Below, in pieces: positions 21,864 through 33,801 of a stretch of 64,000 nucleotides of DNA (its first letter is position 1; each line of letters starts with the position of its first letter). This DNA comes from Microbacterium sp. 70-16 (GTDB taxonomy: Bacteria; Actinomycetota; Actinomycetes; Actinomycetales; Microbacteriaceae): NCBI RefSeq assembly GCF_001898315.1, contig NZ_MKTQ01000008.1, positions 62,001-126,000 of the forward strand, written 5' to 3'. Under the pieces are notes generated by a model. The model saw nothing but the letters and a program-made list of their open reading frames with translations, was not told the DNA's origin and did not search any database. A program made the translations under genes and the position numbers.

Positions 21864-23546
21864 TCAGCGCGGCGACCCCTGCTGGATCGCGAGCACGCGG
21901 ATGCCCGATGCGAGGTGCTGCCAGTTGTTGGAGCTGCGCTGCCCGTACAGCTCGCCCGCCGCGTCGCGCACCCGCACGCCGCCGGACTGCGTGCCGCCGG
22001 CGAGGGCGGTCACCTCATCCGGCGAGCGCTGGAGCGTGCCGAAGCCGCCGATCTGGTGCGTGTACAGGTACAGGTCGCCGTCGTCCTCGGTGACCACCGC
22101 GACGGTCGCCGAGTCGACCCAGGTGAGCGCGGTCGTCTTGCCCGGCAGCGTCGCGAGCACCTTCGGTACGCCGAGCACGGTCGGCACCCCCTCGCGGTCG
22201 CGCTGGATGGCCGCGACCCACAGGGCGTACTCGTCGCCGGTGCGCACGACGGCGGCAAGGCGCGTGCCGTCGCGTGAGACCCGCTGCGCGAGCACTTCGG
22301 AGGCACCCGGCCAGGCATCCGACAGCTCCACCTCGACACCATCGGCGCGCAGCGCCTGCAGACCCGCAGGCTCCGACTGCGGCACCGACCAGACGATGCC
22401 GTACGGGTCGATCGACGGGGCGATGAGCCCGACACGGTCGTCGAGGACCTCATTCGTTCCGTCGCTGTCGACCGCGAGCACCTCGCCGTTCGCGTCGCGC
22501 ACGGCCGCTGTCGTGCGGTCGGCGCCGACCTCGATATCGGTCGCCGTCGTCTCGAGGATCGCGGCGGACAGACCCGTGATCTCCTCGACGGACGTGCCGG
22601 AGAGGAATCCGAAAGCAGTGTCGGTCAACACCAGCGGACGGGTGTCGACCGTCGTCCGCCGCACGGTCACGGCGTCGGCGACCAGCAGCTGTTCGTCGAC
22701 GAGCATGTCCACCTCGCTGACGCCGGCGGTGGCCAGGCTCGCTTCGAGCTGGGTCTGCATGCGATCGAGCACGAGCTGATCGAGGTCGCGCGCACCCTCT
22801 TGCAGCGAGACGGCCGCGACGCCGGACTGCTCGGGCACCGCGACGGTGGCCAACCGCGCGCCGTCCGCGAACGCGGTCGACACGGCTCCCGTGAGCCACG
22901 GGCTCGGGCCGCCGTTGACAAGCGCTTCGGCGATGCTCGTGCGCGCGTAGGTGCGGGGGAACCAGCGATCGTCGGGGACGAGGTAGGTCCAGCTCGGGTC
23001 GAAGAACTGCAGCGCATAGCTGTCGAAGACCGTGCCGAAGGTCGTGCGATCGAGCACGATGCCGTCGGGCGCCTGCGTGATGCGCCATTGCCCGTCGGCC
23101 TGCTGCGCGAGCGTGAACGGCAGCGAGATCTCGCCCGTCTCGGTGGAGGTCGACAGCTCGCCCGTCGCATCGACGGTGGCCGCCGGGGTCACCACGAGGA
23201 TGAACTCGTCCTGAGCGACCTCCTCGAGCTCGCGCTGGCCCGCGCTGTACACCGTGACGCCGGCACGCGGGTTCCACGCCACATCGGGCGCGAGGAACTC
23301 CTTCGCCGTCGCCCAGTTGTCGCGCGGACCGGAACCTGCAGCGATGAATCCCTCCACGATCTGCTGCGGCGTGGCATCCTTCGTCGGCCCGTCCGGAATC
23401 AGGACGAGGTTGTCGTTGGAGTCGTCGTCGGCGATGGGCTGCCCCGCGTTGACGGGCCCCGTCGTCGGCAGACTGCCGCACGCCGCCAGCACGAAGGCGA
23501 GCAGAATCACCGCAGCGGCGGTGCCCCATGAGCGCGCACGCATCAT
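21864..23546 (-). CDS. lpqB: Lipoprotein LpqB
   Basis: Lipobox AFVLAACGSLPTTGPV; LpqB/GerMN region; adjacent mtrB-mtrA. Confidence 0.95.
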   Translation of the reverse strand: MMRARSWGTAAAVILLAFVLAACGSLPTTGPVNAGQPIADDDSNDNLVLIPDGPTKDATPQQIVEGFIAAGSGPRDNWATAKEFLAPDVAWNPRAGVTVYSAGQRELEEVAQDEFILVVTPAATVDATGELSTSTETGEISLPFTLAQQADGQWRITQAPDGIVLDRTTFGTVFDSYALQFFDPSWTYLVPDDRWFPRTYARTSIAEALVNGGPSPWLTGAVSTAFADGARLATVAVPEQSGVAAVSLQEGARDLDQLVLDRMQTQLEASLATAGVSEVDMLVDEQLLVADAVTVRRTTVDTRPLVLTDTAFGFLSGTSVEEITGLSAAILETTATDIEVGADRTTAAVRDANGEVLAVDSDGTNEVLDDRVGLIAPSIDPYGIVWSVPQSEPAGLQALRADGVEVELSDAWPGASEVLAQRVSRDGTRLAAVVRTGDEYALWVAAIQRDREGVPTVLGVPKVLATLPGKTTALTWVDSATVAVVTEDDGDLYLYTHQIGGFGTLQRSPDEVTALAGGTQSGGVRVRDAAGELYGQRSSNNWQHLASGIRVLAIQQGSPR

Positions 23547-25330
23547 GACTGCTCCCCCTTCTCGGCGGCGACCTGCTCGGTGGCGACCTGCGCGACACCG
23601 ACCGGCGCGTTCTCGGTGGCGGCCTGCTCGGCCGCGACCCGCTCGGCCGCGACCCGCGCCGACGGATCCGGCAGGAAGATCGGCTGCGTGAGCCCCAGAT
23701 CGTCCAGCGGCGTGTCATCGCCCGGGTCGAGGGGCACCGGCGCTCCGGCGCCGACGGGATGCCCGTGCCGTGGCAGCGTCAGAACGAAGTTGGTGCCCCG
23801 CCCGAGCTCGGACCACACCGCGAGCGTGCCGCCGTGCAGGCGCGCATCGCCCAGCGCGATCGACAGCCCGAGTCCCGTGCCACCGATCGTGCGCTTGCGT
23901 GACGGGTCGGCGCGCCAGAACCGGTCGAAGACGCGCTCGGCGTCGGCGGCGCGCATGCCGAGACCGAAGTCGCGGACGCCGAGCGCCACGGCATCCGCAT
24001 TGCTGTCGACCGTGACGACGATGGGCCGCCCCTCGCCATGCTCGATCGCGTTGCCGAGCAGATTGCGCACGATGCGGCGCACGCGCCGCGGGTCCATCTC
24101 GACGGGCGAGTAGCCGCCGGGGGCGACCAGCCGCACATCCGTGCCGTGCTGGTCGGCGAGCTGCTGCATCGAGGCGATGACGTCTTCGGCCAGGTGCGCG
24201 AGCGACGTCGGCTCGTTCTCGAGCTGCACCGATCCGGCGTCGTACCGGCTGATCTCGAGCAGATCGGTCAGCAGCACCTCGAAGCGCTCGACCTGCGCGT
24301 GCAGCAGTTCGGCGGCACGTGCCGTGGTCGCGTCGAACGAGTCGCGCTGGTCGTTGAGCATGTCGCTCGCGAGGCGGATCGTCGTCAGCGGCGTGCGCAG
24401 CTCGTGCGAGACATCCGAGACGAACCGCTGCTGCACGAGCGAGAGCTCGGCGAGCTCCTTGATCTGCGCCTCGATCGAGTCGGCCATCGCGTTGAACGAG
24501 CGCCCCAGCGTCGCGAACTCATCGTCGCCGCGCACCGCCAGGCGTACGCCCAGGTCGCCTGCTGCGAGGGTGGCGCTGGTCTCAGCCGCCTCTGCGATCG
24601 GCACGGTCACCGTGCGCAGGACGAACCACGAGATGCCGCCGATCAGCAGGATCAGTCCCGCACCGACGAGCCACAGCGTCACCTGCACGAACCGCAGCGT
24701 CTGCGCTTCGGATTCGAGGTCGTACGCGAAGTAGAACTCGTACGCCCCCACCTCGGGGAAGATCAACTGCTGGCCGACGACGACCCCCGGCACGATGCCG
24801 TCGTCGGTGGGCAACCCGATCGACTGCCACCAGCGCTGATCAGCGTCACGCTGCACCGACTCACGCAGCCCGTCGCTGACCAGACTCGCATCGAGTCCGT
24901 TGCGGCCGAAGTCCTGCGGCGCGATCACCGAGGGCTCGCTCGAGACGCGGAAGCCCGCGATCATGTTGGTGCCCGACTGGCGGGTCATCGCGAGCACCGC
25001 GGCATCCATGAGCGACTGCAGCGCCGCCGAGTCGCCGTCGACCTGTGCGGCATCGAGCGTCTGCTGCGTCGACGCCGTCGCGCGAGCGACAGACTGCTGC
25101 ACCTGGTCGACCCGCGACTCGAACAGGTCGTTCTGGATCGCGAGGGCCATCGTGACGAACGCGCCGAGGATCGCGAAGGCGGTGAGCCCCAGGGTCAGCA
25201 CGAGCGTGCGGAAGCGCAGCGAGCCGCGCCACGCGTGGGTGACGCGCCCGGGCCAGCTGCGCCAGTCGCTCCACCCGGTCCAGCCCCGCCATCCGCTCCG
25301 CACCGGAACGGTCGCCGTCGTCGGCGTCAT
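23543..25330 (-). CDS. mtrB: Two-component sensor histidine kinase MtrB
   Basis: HAMP + QQRFVSDVSHELRTPLTTIRLASDML..GIGGTGLGLSIA-type kinase; next to mtrA/lpqB. Confidence 0.96.
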   Translation of the reverse strand: MTPTTATVPVRSGWRGWTGWSDWRSWPGRVTHAWRGSLRFRTLVLTLGLTAFAILGAFVTMALAIQNDLFESRVDQVQQSVARATASTQQTLDAAQVDGDSAALQSLMDAAVLAMTRQSGTNMIAGFRVSSEPSVIAPQDFGRNGLDASLVSDGLRESVQRDADQRWWQSIGLPTDDGIVPGVVVGQQLIFPEVGAYEFYFAYDLESEAQTLRFVQVTLWLVGAGLILLIGGISWFVLRTVTVPIAEAAETSATLAAGDLGVRLAVRGDDEFATLGRSFNAMADSIEAQIKELAELSLVQQRFVSDVSHELRTPLTTIRLASDMLNDQRDSFDATTARAAELLHAQVERFEVLLTDLLEISRYDAGSVQLENEPTSLAHLAEDVIASMQQLADQHGTDVRLVAPGGYSPVEMDPRRVRRIVRNLLGNAIEHGEGRPIVVTVDSNADAVALGVRDFGLGMRAADAERVFDRFWRADPSRKRTIGGTGLGLSIALGDARLHGGTLAVWSELGRGTNFVLTLPRHGHPVGAGAPVPLDPGDDTPLDDLGLTQPIFLPDPSARVAAERVAAEQAATENAPVGVAQVATEQVAAEKGEQS

Positions 25331-25340
25331 GCCGGTGCGC

Positions 25341-26021
25341 TCACACCACCGCGCCGGCGCGGTAGCCCACTCCGCGAACCGTCATGACGATCTTCGGATT
25401 GTCGGGATCGATCTCGACCTTGGCGCGCAACCGCTGCACGTGCACGTTGACCAGGCGGGTGTCGGCCTTGTAGTGGTAGCCCCACACCTGTTCGAGCAGC
25501 ATCTCGCGCGAGAACACCTGCTGCGGACGGGATGCCAGTGCCACCAGCAGCTCGAACTCGAGCGGCGTCAGGGCGATCGGCTCTTCACCGCGCCGCACCT
25601 CGTGCGCCGCGACGTCGACGACGACGTCGCCGACCCGCAGGGACTCGCTCTCGGGCTGCGCGCCCGGGCGCAGCCGGGTGCGGATGCGCGCGACGAGCTC
25701 TTTCGGGTTGAACGGCTTGACGATGTAGTCGTCGGCCCCCGACTCGAGGCCGCGGACGACGTCGGCGGTGTCGGTGCGGGCGGTCAGCATGATGATCGGC
25801 ACACCCGATTCGGCGCGGATGCGCGTGCAGATCTCGATGCCGTCCATTCCGGGCAGCATGAGGTCGAGGAGCACCAGGTCGGGGCGCTGGGTGCGCCAGG
25901 CATCCACCGCCGCAGCGCCGTCGGCGCAGAACACCGGTTCGAAGCCCTCGGTGCGCAGCACGATGCCGATCATCTCCGCGAGCGCGGTGTCATCGTCGAC
26001 GACGAGGATGCGAGAAGTCAT
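25341..26021 (-). CDS. mtrA: Response regulator MtrA
   Basis: MTSRILVVDDDTALAEMIGIVLRTEGFEPVFCADG..REMLLEQVWGYHYKADTRLVNVHVQRLRAKVE. Confidence 0.97.
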   Translation of the reverse strand: MTSRILVVDDDTALAEMIGIVLRTEGFEPVFCADGAAAVDAWRTQRPDLVLLDLMLPGMDGIEICTRIRAESGVPIIMLTARTDTADVVRGLESGADDYIVKPFNPKELVARIRTRLRPGAQPESESLRVGDVVVDVAAHEVRRGEEPIALTPLEFELLVALASRPQQVFSREMLLEQVWGYHYKADTRLVNVHVQRLRAKVEIDPDNPKIVMTVRGVGYRAGAVV

Positions 26022-26127
26022 AGCGGAGAGTTCGTCCTTCGGGTGGGCGCCCATGCGCGTGCATCATTCGATGCCATCGCTACAGTATCGAACGCCTCGC
26101 TGGAAATGCCCTGCCACTGCGGCCCGG

Positions 26128-26139
26128 GCGGATATCCGC
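26128..26139. promoter_or_regulatory. Perfect 12-bp palindrome GCGGATATCCGC in mtrA-aquaporin intergenic region
   Basis: Read directly; operator role is inference. Confidence 0.4.
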
Positions 26140-26147
26140 GCCCGTGC

Positions 26148-26183
26148 GACACCGCCACGACACCTTCTGACACACCGCGACAC
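26148..26183. promoter_or_regulatory. Four helically phased GACAC pentamers
   Basis: GACAC at 26148, 26159, 26169, 26179 (spacing 11/10/10 bp). Confidence 0.6.
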
Positions 26184-26187
26184 GCGG

Positions 26188-26243
26188 GTACACAATCGCG
26201 CACGCACTGCAGCGGGCGGCGCAAAGGGTGCACAATCGCGAAC
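26188..26243. repeat. Direct repeat ggt[a/g]CACAATCGCG[c/a]ac with 40-bp period
   Basis: CACAATCGCG at 26191-26200 and 26231-26240 with flanking similarity. Confidence 0.7.
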
Positions 26244-26273
26244 AGAGGCAGTCTCTGCGAAAGGACCTCACTC

Positions 26274-27089
26274 ATGAGCACCGACCCCCGCCCCGAAAAG
26301 CGCGTCGCTCCGACGCGACTCGAACACTCTCCCTCGGCCGGAGGCGGCGCACCGGCGCCGGCGACCTCCACGAAACTCGCCGCGGAGGCGGCGGGAACGT
26401 TCCTGCTCGTCTTCGGCGGCGTCGGCACGGCGCTGTTCGCCGCCAACAACGGGCTCGCTGACAACGGCTTCCCCGTCGGCGTCGGCTATGTCGGCGTCGC
26501 GCTCGCCTTCGGCCTCACGGTCGTCGCCGGCGCGTACGCGTGGGGTCCCATCTCGGGTGGCCACTTCAACCCGGCCATCACGCTGGGCTTGGCCGCAGCG
26601 GGCCGCTTCGCGTGGAAGGACACCATCGGCTACATCATCGCGCAGCTGGTCGGCGGCGTGATCGCGACGAGCATCATCGCGCTCGTCGGCGTGTTCGGCC
26701 CGGACGGCTGGCTCGCCACAGCTCAGGACGGCGGCTTCGCGAGCAACGGCTTCGGCGACCACTCGCCGGGCGGGTTCGGACTCGGCTCGGCCATCACGAT
26801 CGAGATCGTGCTGACGGCCGTCTTCGTGCTGGTGATCCTCGGCGTCACGCACGCGACGCGGGGCAACGCGACGATCGCAGGCCTCGTGATCGGTCTGACG
26901 CTGACGCTGATCCACCTCATCTCGATCCCGGTCGACAACACCTCGGTCAACCCGGCCCGATCGCTGGCCGCGGCGATCTACGGCGGCGGCGATGCGCTGG
27001 CGCAGCTGTGGGTGTTCATCGTGTTCCCGATCGTGGGTGGTCTTCTCGCAGGCCTGCTGCACCGCGCGCTGTTCTCCACGAAGGCCTGA
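26274..27089 (+). CDS. aqpZ: MIP-family aquaporin
   Basis: SGGHFNPAITLGLAAAGRF and NTSVNPARSLAAAIYG double NPA motifs. Confidence 0.95.
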   Translation: MSTDPRPEKRVAPTRLEHSPSAGGGAPAPATSTKLAAEAAGTFLLVFGGVGTALFAANNGLADNGFPVGVGYVGVALAFGLTVVAGAYAWGPISGGHFNPAITLGLAAAGRFAWKDTIGYIIAQLVGGVIATSIIALVGVFGPDGWLATAQDGGFASNGFGDHSPGGFGLGSAITIEIVLTAVFVLVILGVTHATRGNATIAGLVIGLTLTLIHLISIPVDNTSVNPARSLAAAIYGGGDALAQLWVFIVFPIVGGLLAGLLHRALFSTKA

Positions 27090-27118
27090 CCGGTCCATTC
27101 GGCATCCGGTCGGATGCC

Positions 27119-27155
27119 ACGAAGGCCCGTTCCCCCGGTGGGAACGGGCCTTCGT
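27119..27155. terminator. Perfect hairpin terminator between aquaporin and katG
   Basis: ACGAAGGCCCGTTCCC-CCGGT-GGGAACGGGCCTTCGT. Confidence 0.9.
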
Positions 27156-27212
27156 GTTGATGCGGTGTTGCGATGTCGCGTTGACGCGGTGCCGCGCCTG
27201 CCCGGGGTTCGC

Positions 27213-29937
<2,725 letters not shown>

Positions 29938-29954
29938 GGCATCCACCCTAGCTT

Positions 29955-29979
29955 CTTCTTTTGAGTCTTTCAAAAGAAG
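29955..29979. promoter_or_regulatory. Candidate FurA operator (autoregulation)
   Basis: Perfect inverted repeat CTTCTTTTGA-GTCTT-TCAAAAGAAG upstream of furA. Confidence 0.75.
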
Positions 29980-30006
29980 TCCTGGTGAACTTTGTCTGCC
30001 CCGGCT

Positions 30007-30280
30007 GGTTTGGGGTCGCGTATTGCCGGGTCATGCGCCGCGAGGCGACGACACGCGACCCCAAACTTCCAGCCAGGCGACCTCCCGCGCCGCGAGGCGA
30101 CTTTTGGGGTCACATGTGGTCGCCTCAGGCGCGGCGAGGCGACCGCACGCGACCCCAAACTTCAGGGCAGGCGACCGCACGCGACCCCAAACTTCAGGGC
30201 AGGCGACCACACGCGACCCCAAACATCAAGGCAGACGACAGCACGCGACCCCACACACGAGGGGATGCCCGGGTCAGCGC
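30007..30280. repeat. Left GTTTGGGGTCGCGT/ACGCGACCCCAAAC repeat array
   Basis: 14-bp perfect palindromic arms (30008-30021/30053-30066), then a diverged hairpin and about 3.5 tandem 32-bp units to ..CACGAGGGGATGCCC. Confidence 0.9.
30139..30260. repeat. Contiguous 32-bp tandem repeats GCGACC[G/A]CACGCGACCCCAAACTTCAGGGCAG
   Basis: Units 30139-30170, 30171-30202, 30203-30234, and partial 30235-30260. Confidence 0.92.
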
Positions 30281-31263
30281 ACCGCGCGTCTCGCGAGAGC
30301 TTCGGCAACGAGCGCGACAACGCGGGGATTCTCGCCCCGAATGTGGCGCGAGGTCACGCGGATGACCTCCCAGCCGGCCGCCGCGAGGGCGGCGTACTTG
30401 TCGAGGTCGCGGTTCCACTGCCGGTCACTCGTCGCGTGATGGCGGCCTTCGACCTCGACGATGACGCGTTGCTCGCGATACACCGCGTCGACGATGCCGA
30501 TCAGCCGGCCCGCATCGTCACGGATCTCGACGTCGAGTTCGGGTTCGGGCAGGCCCGCGCGCGCCGTCACGAGGCGGAAGTCTGTCTCCAGCGGCGACAT
30601 GCTGCCCACTCGGATGAGTTCCAGCGCGGCGAGCAGTCGCTCGCGGCCCCGACGCCACGGCACGAGCGCCGCGGCCCGTAGGGCTTCGATGGTCGCCTTC
30701 TGCTGTGCTGGCCGCGGGCGCCCGCGGTCGTCGCGCGGGATGCGCACGATCGCGTCGCCGAGCACGACGAGTGCGTCGACGTCGAGGTGGTCGGCGCACA
30801 GCGCCCACGCCGTGGCGGGATCCGCGACGCGCAGGCCGTCGACCACGCACGTGCGCACCATCCGCGGCGACACCTTCGTGCCGTGGATGCCACGCGCGCG
30901 AGGCGCGTGCCGCGGCGGGTACGCCGCGACCGTCAGAGCTGCCCCCTCCCACCCGGTGCGCAGCGGCAGATCGTGCGCGGCGAGGGCGACCGGGCCGATG
31001 AAGAACGACCCGGCGGGCGCGACGGCCGCGTACGCGCGCGCTCGACGCAGGATTGCGCGGCGGATCCTGCGGTCGAGCTCGAGGGGCTCATCCGGGGCAT
31101 CCGACGCCGCCGTCTCCGGCTCACGCCGCAGACGGGCACCGCGGAACGGCCGCTCGAGATCGCCCGCGCGCAGCCGTCGCGGGCTGACTCCGGCGCAGCG
31201 GGCCTGCGCGCACGCAAAGCCCTCGCCGAGTGACTCGGGCAGGGGGTGCGGTGGCATGGGCAT
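30274..31263 (-). CDS. DUF559 (Vsr-like PD-(D/E)XK fold) endonuclease-domain protein with AbiEi-antitoxin-like N-terminus; ORF open to 31341
   Basis: C-term SPLETDFRLVTARAGLPEPELDVEIRDDAGRLIGIVDAVYREQRVIVEVEGRHHATSDRQWNRDLDKYAALAAAGWEVIRVTSRHI. Confidence 0.85.
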   Translation of the reverse strand: MPMPPHPLPESLGEGFACAQARCAGVSPRRLRAGDLERPFRGARLRREPETAASDAPDEPLELDRRIRRAILRRARAYAAVAPAGSFFIGPVALAAHDLPLRTGWEGAALTVAAYPPRHAPRARGIHGTKVSPRMVRTCVVDGLRVADPATAWALCADHLDVDALVVLGDAIVRIPRDDRGRPRPAQQKATIEALRAAALVPWRRGRERLLAALELIRVGSMSPLETDFRLVTARAGLPEPELDVEIRDDAGRLIGIVDAVYREQRVIVEVEGRHHATSDRQWNRDLDKYAALAAAGWEVIRVTSRHIRGENPRVVALVAEALARRAVR

Positions 31264-31365
31264 CCCCACACCCTGCTCGATCGCAGCGGCGCGCGGCGGG
31301 CCCAGACCCACATCTGTGGACGCCTGGCCAGAATTCCCCATTGTGGAGGAGCCGATGTCGTCGCA

Positions 31366-31481
31366 GGTTTGGGGTCTCGTGCTGTCGGGTCACGCGTCGC
31401 GAGGCGACCACACGCGACCCCAAACTTCAGGGCAGCCGACGACACGCGACCCCAAACACGAGGGGATGCCCCGGACCAGCG
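31366..31481. repeat. Right copy of the GTTTGGGGTC..GACCCCAAAC repeat array
   Basis: 70 bp about 86% identical (manual) to 30007-30076, then one further unit and the same end ACACGAGGGGATGCCC. Confidence 0.9.
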
Positions 31482-31509
31482 CCAGCAGCCCCGGGCGGCG
31501 ATCAGGCGC

Positions 31510-32988
<1,479 letters not shown>

Positions 32989-33034
32989 CCCGCCATTCTC
33001 CCATCCGGAGGGGCGTGCCACCGAACGCGGGATC

Positions 33035-33241
33035 TCAGACGCGCAGCGTCTCGTGGCGGACGACGAGCCAGCCCTTGGGCACCGACAGCCGGTCGGTGTG
33101 GATCGCGCAGAGGTCGTGCGCGTGCGGGTCGCCTGCTGCACCGAGCGGACCGAGCGCAGCCATCTGGTCGGCGTAATCGTACGTCAGGGTCGTCACAGCC
33201 TCGCGGGCGCAGCCCACCTTCGAGCACAGTCTGGTTCGCAT
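33035..33241 (-). CDS. DUF3499 family protein
   Basis: [50 protein letters not shown]. Confidence 0.9.
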   Translation of the reverse strand: MRTRLCSKVGCAREAVTTLTYDYADQMAALGPLGAAGDPHAHDLCAIHTDRLSVPKGWLVVRHETLRV

Positions 33242-33329
33242 CACCGCCACGCTAGTCGCGCCGTGGACGAGGCGCCGGATGCCGCGCCGCCGCGGTGGCA
33301 TCCGGGGCCGATCCCGGCACCCCGCGACC

Positions 33330-33343
33330 TAGACTGGATGCCA
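33330..33343 (+). promoter_or_regulatory. Candidate leaderless -10 (TAGACT) followed by GGATGCC and ATG
   Basis: TAGACT-GGATGCC-ATG. Confidence 0.5.
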
Positions 33344-33777
33344 TGATCAGGCGGCGCCCGGCGCGCACCACAGCGCGCAGGCCCGCGCGGCACGGCCGAC
33401 ACGGTCGCGAAGGCCGCAGCCCCGTCGTGCGCCCGCCGCTGCTGCCGCTCGAAACCCGCGAGGAGCGGTTCGACTTCACCGTCGGCACGGCGGCCGAGTT
33501 CCTGCGCAGCGCGTGGCCCGAACTGCGCGAGGTGCGCTTCGAGGTCGGGCTCATGCCACTCGCGTCCGATGACGACGGCATCCCGCGCTGGAGCGTCCAC
33601 CCCGACGAGCGGCGGATCGTCCTCTACCGCCTGCCCATCGAGCGGCTCGGCGACTTGCACCACGACGACGACCTGCACCGGCGCATGCAGATCGAGAGCT
33701 GCGTGTTCCGGGCGGCGGCCGAATACCTCGACCGCGATCCGTGGGACCTCGGCCCCGAGCGCTTCCGCTACTTCTGA
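33343..33777 (+). CDS. Metallopeptidase (zincin-like) family protein
   Basis: RFDFTVGTAAEFLRSAWPELREVRFEVGLMPL..RRIVLYRLPIERL..IESCVFRAAAEYLDRDPWDLGPERFRYF. Confidence 0.8.
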   Translation: MIRRRPARTTARRPARHGRHGREGRSPVVRPPLLPLETREERFDFTVGTAAEFLRSAWPELREVRFEVGLMPLASDDDGIPRWSVHPDERRIVLYRLPIERLGDLHHDDDLHRRMQIESCVFRAAAEYLDRDPWDLGPERFRYF

Positions 33778-33801
33778 CCCCGCGTCGCGCCGACCCGCGG
33801 G

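Noticed and set aside
30139-30260. CRISPR array
   Set aside because: The 32-bp units are contiguous and nearly identical with no unique spacers; no cas genes in the window.
32989-33034. SAH riboswitch upstream of ahcY
   Set aside because: Only about 45 nt separate ahcY from the upstream DUF3499 stop; too short and no conserved motif seen.
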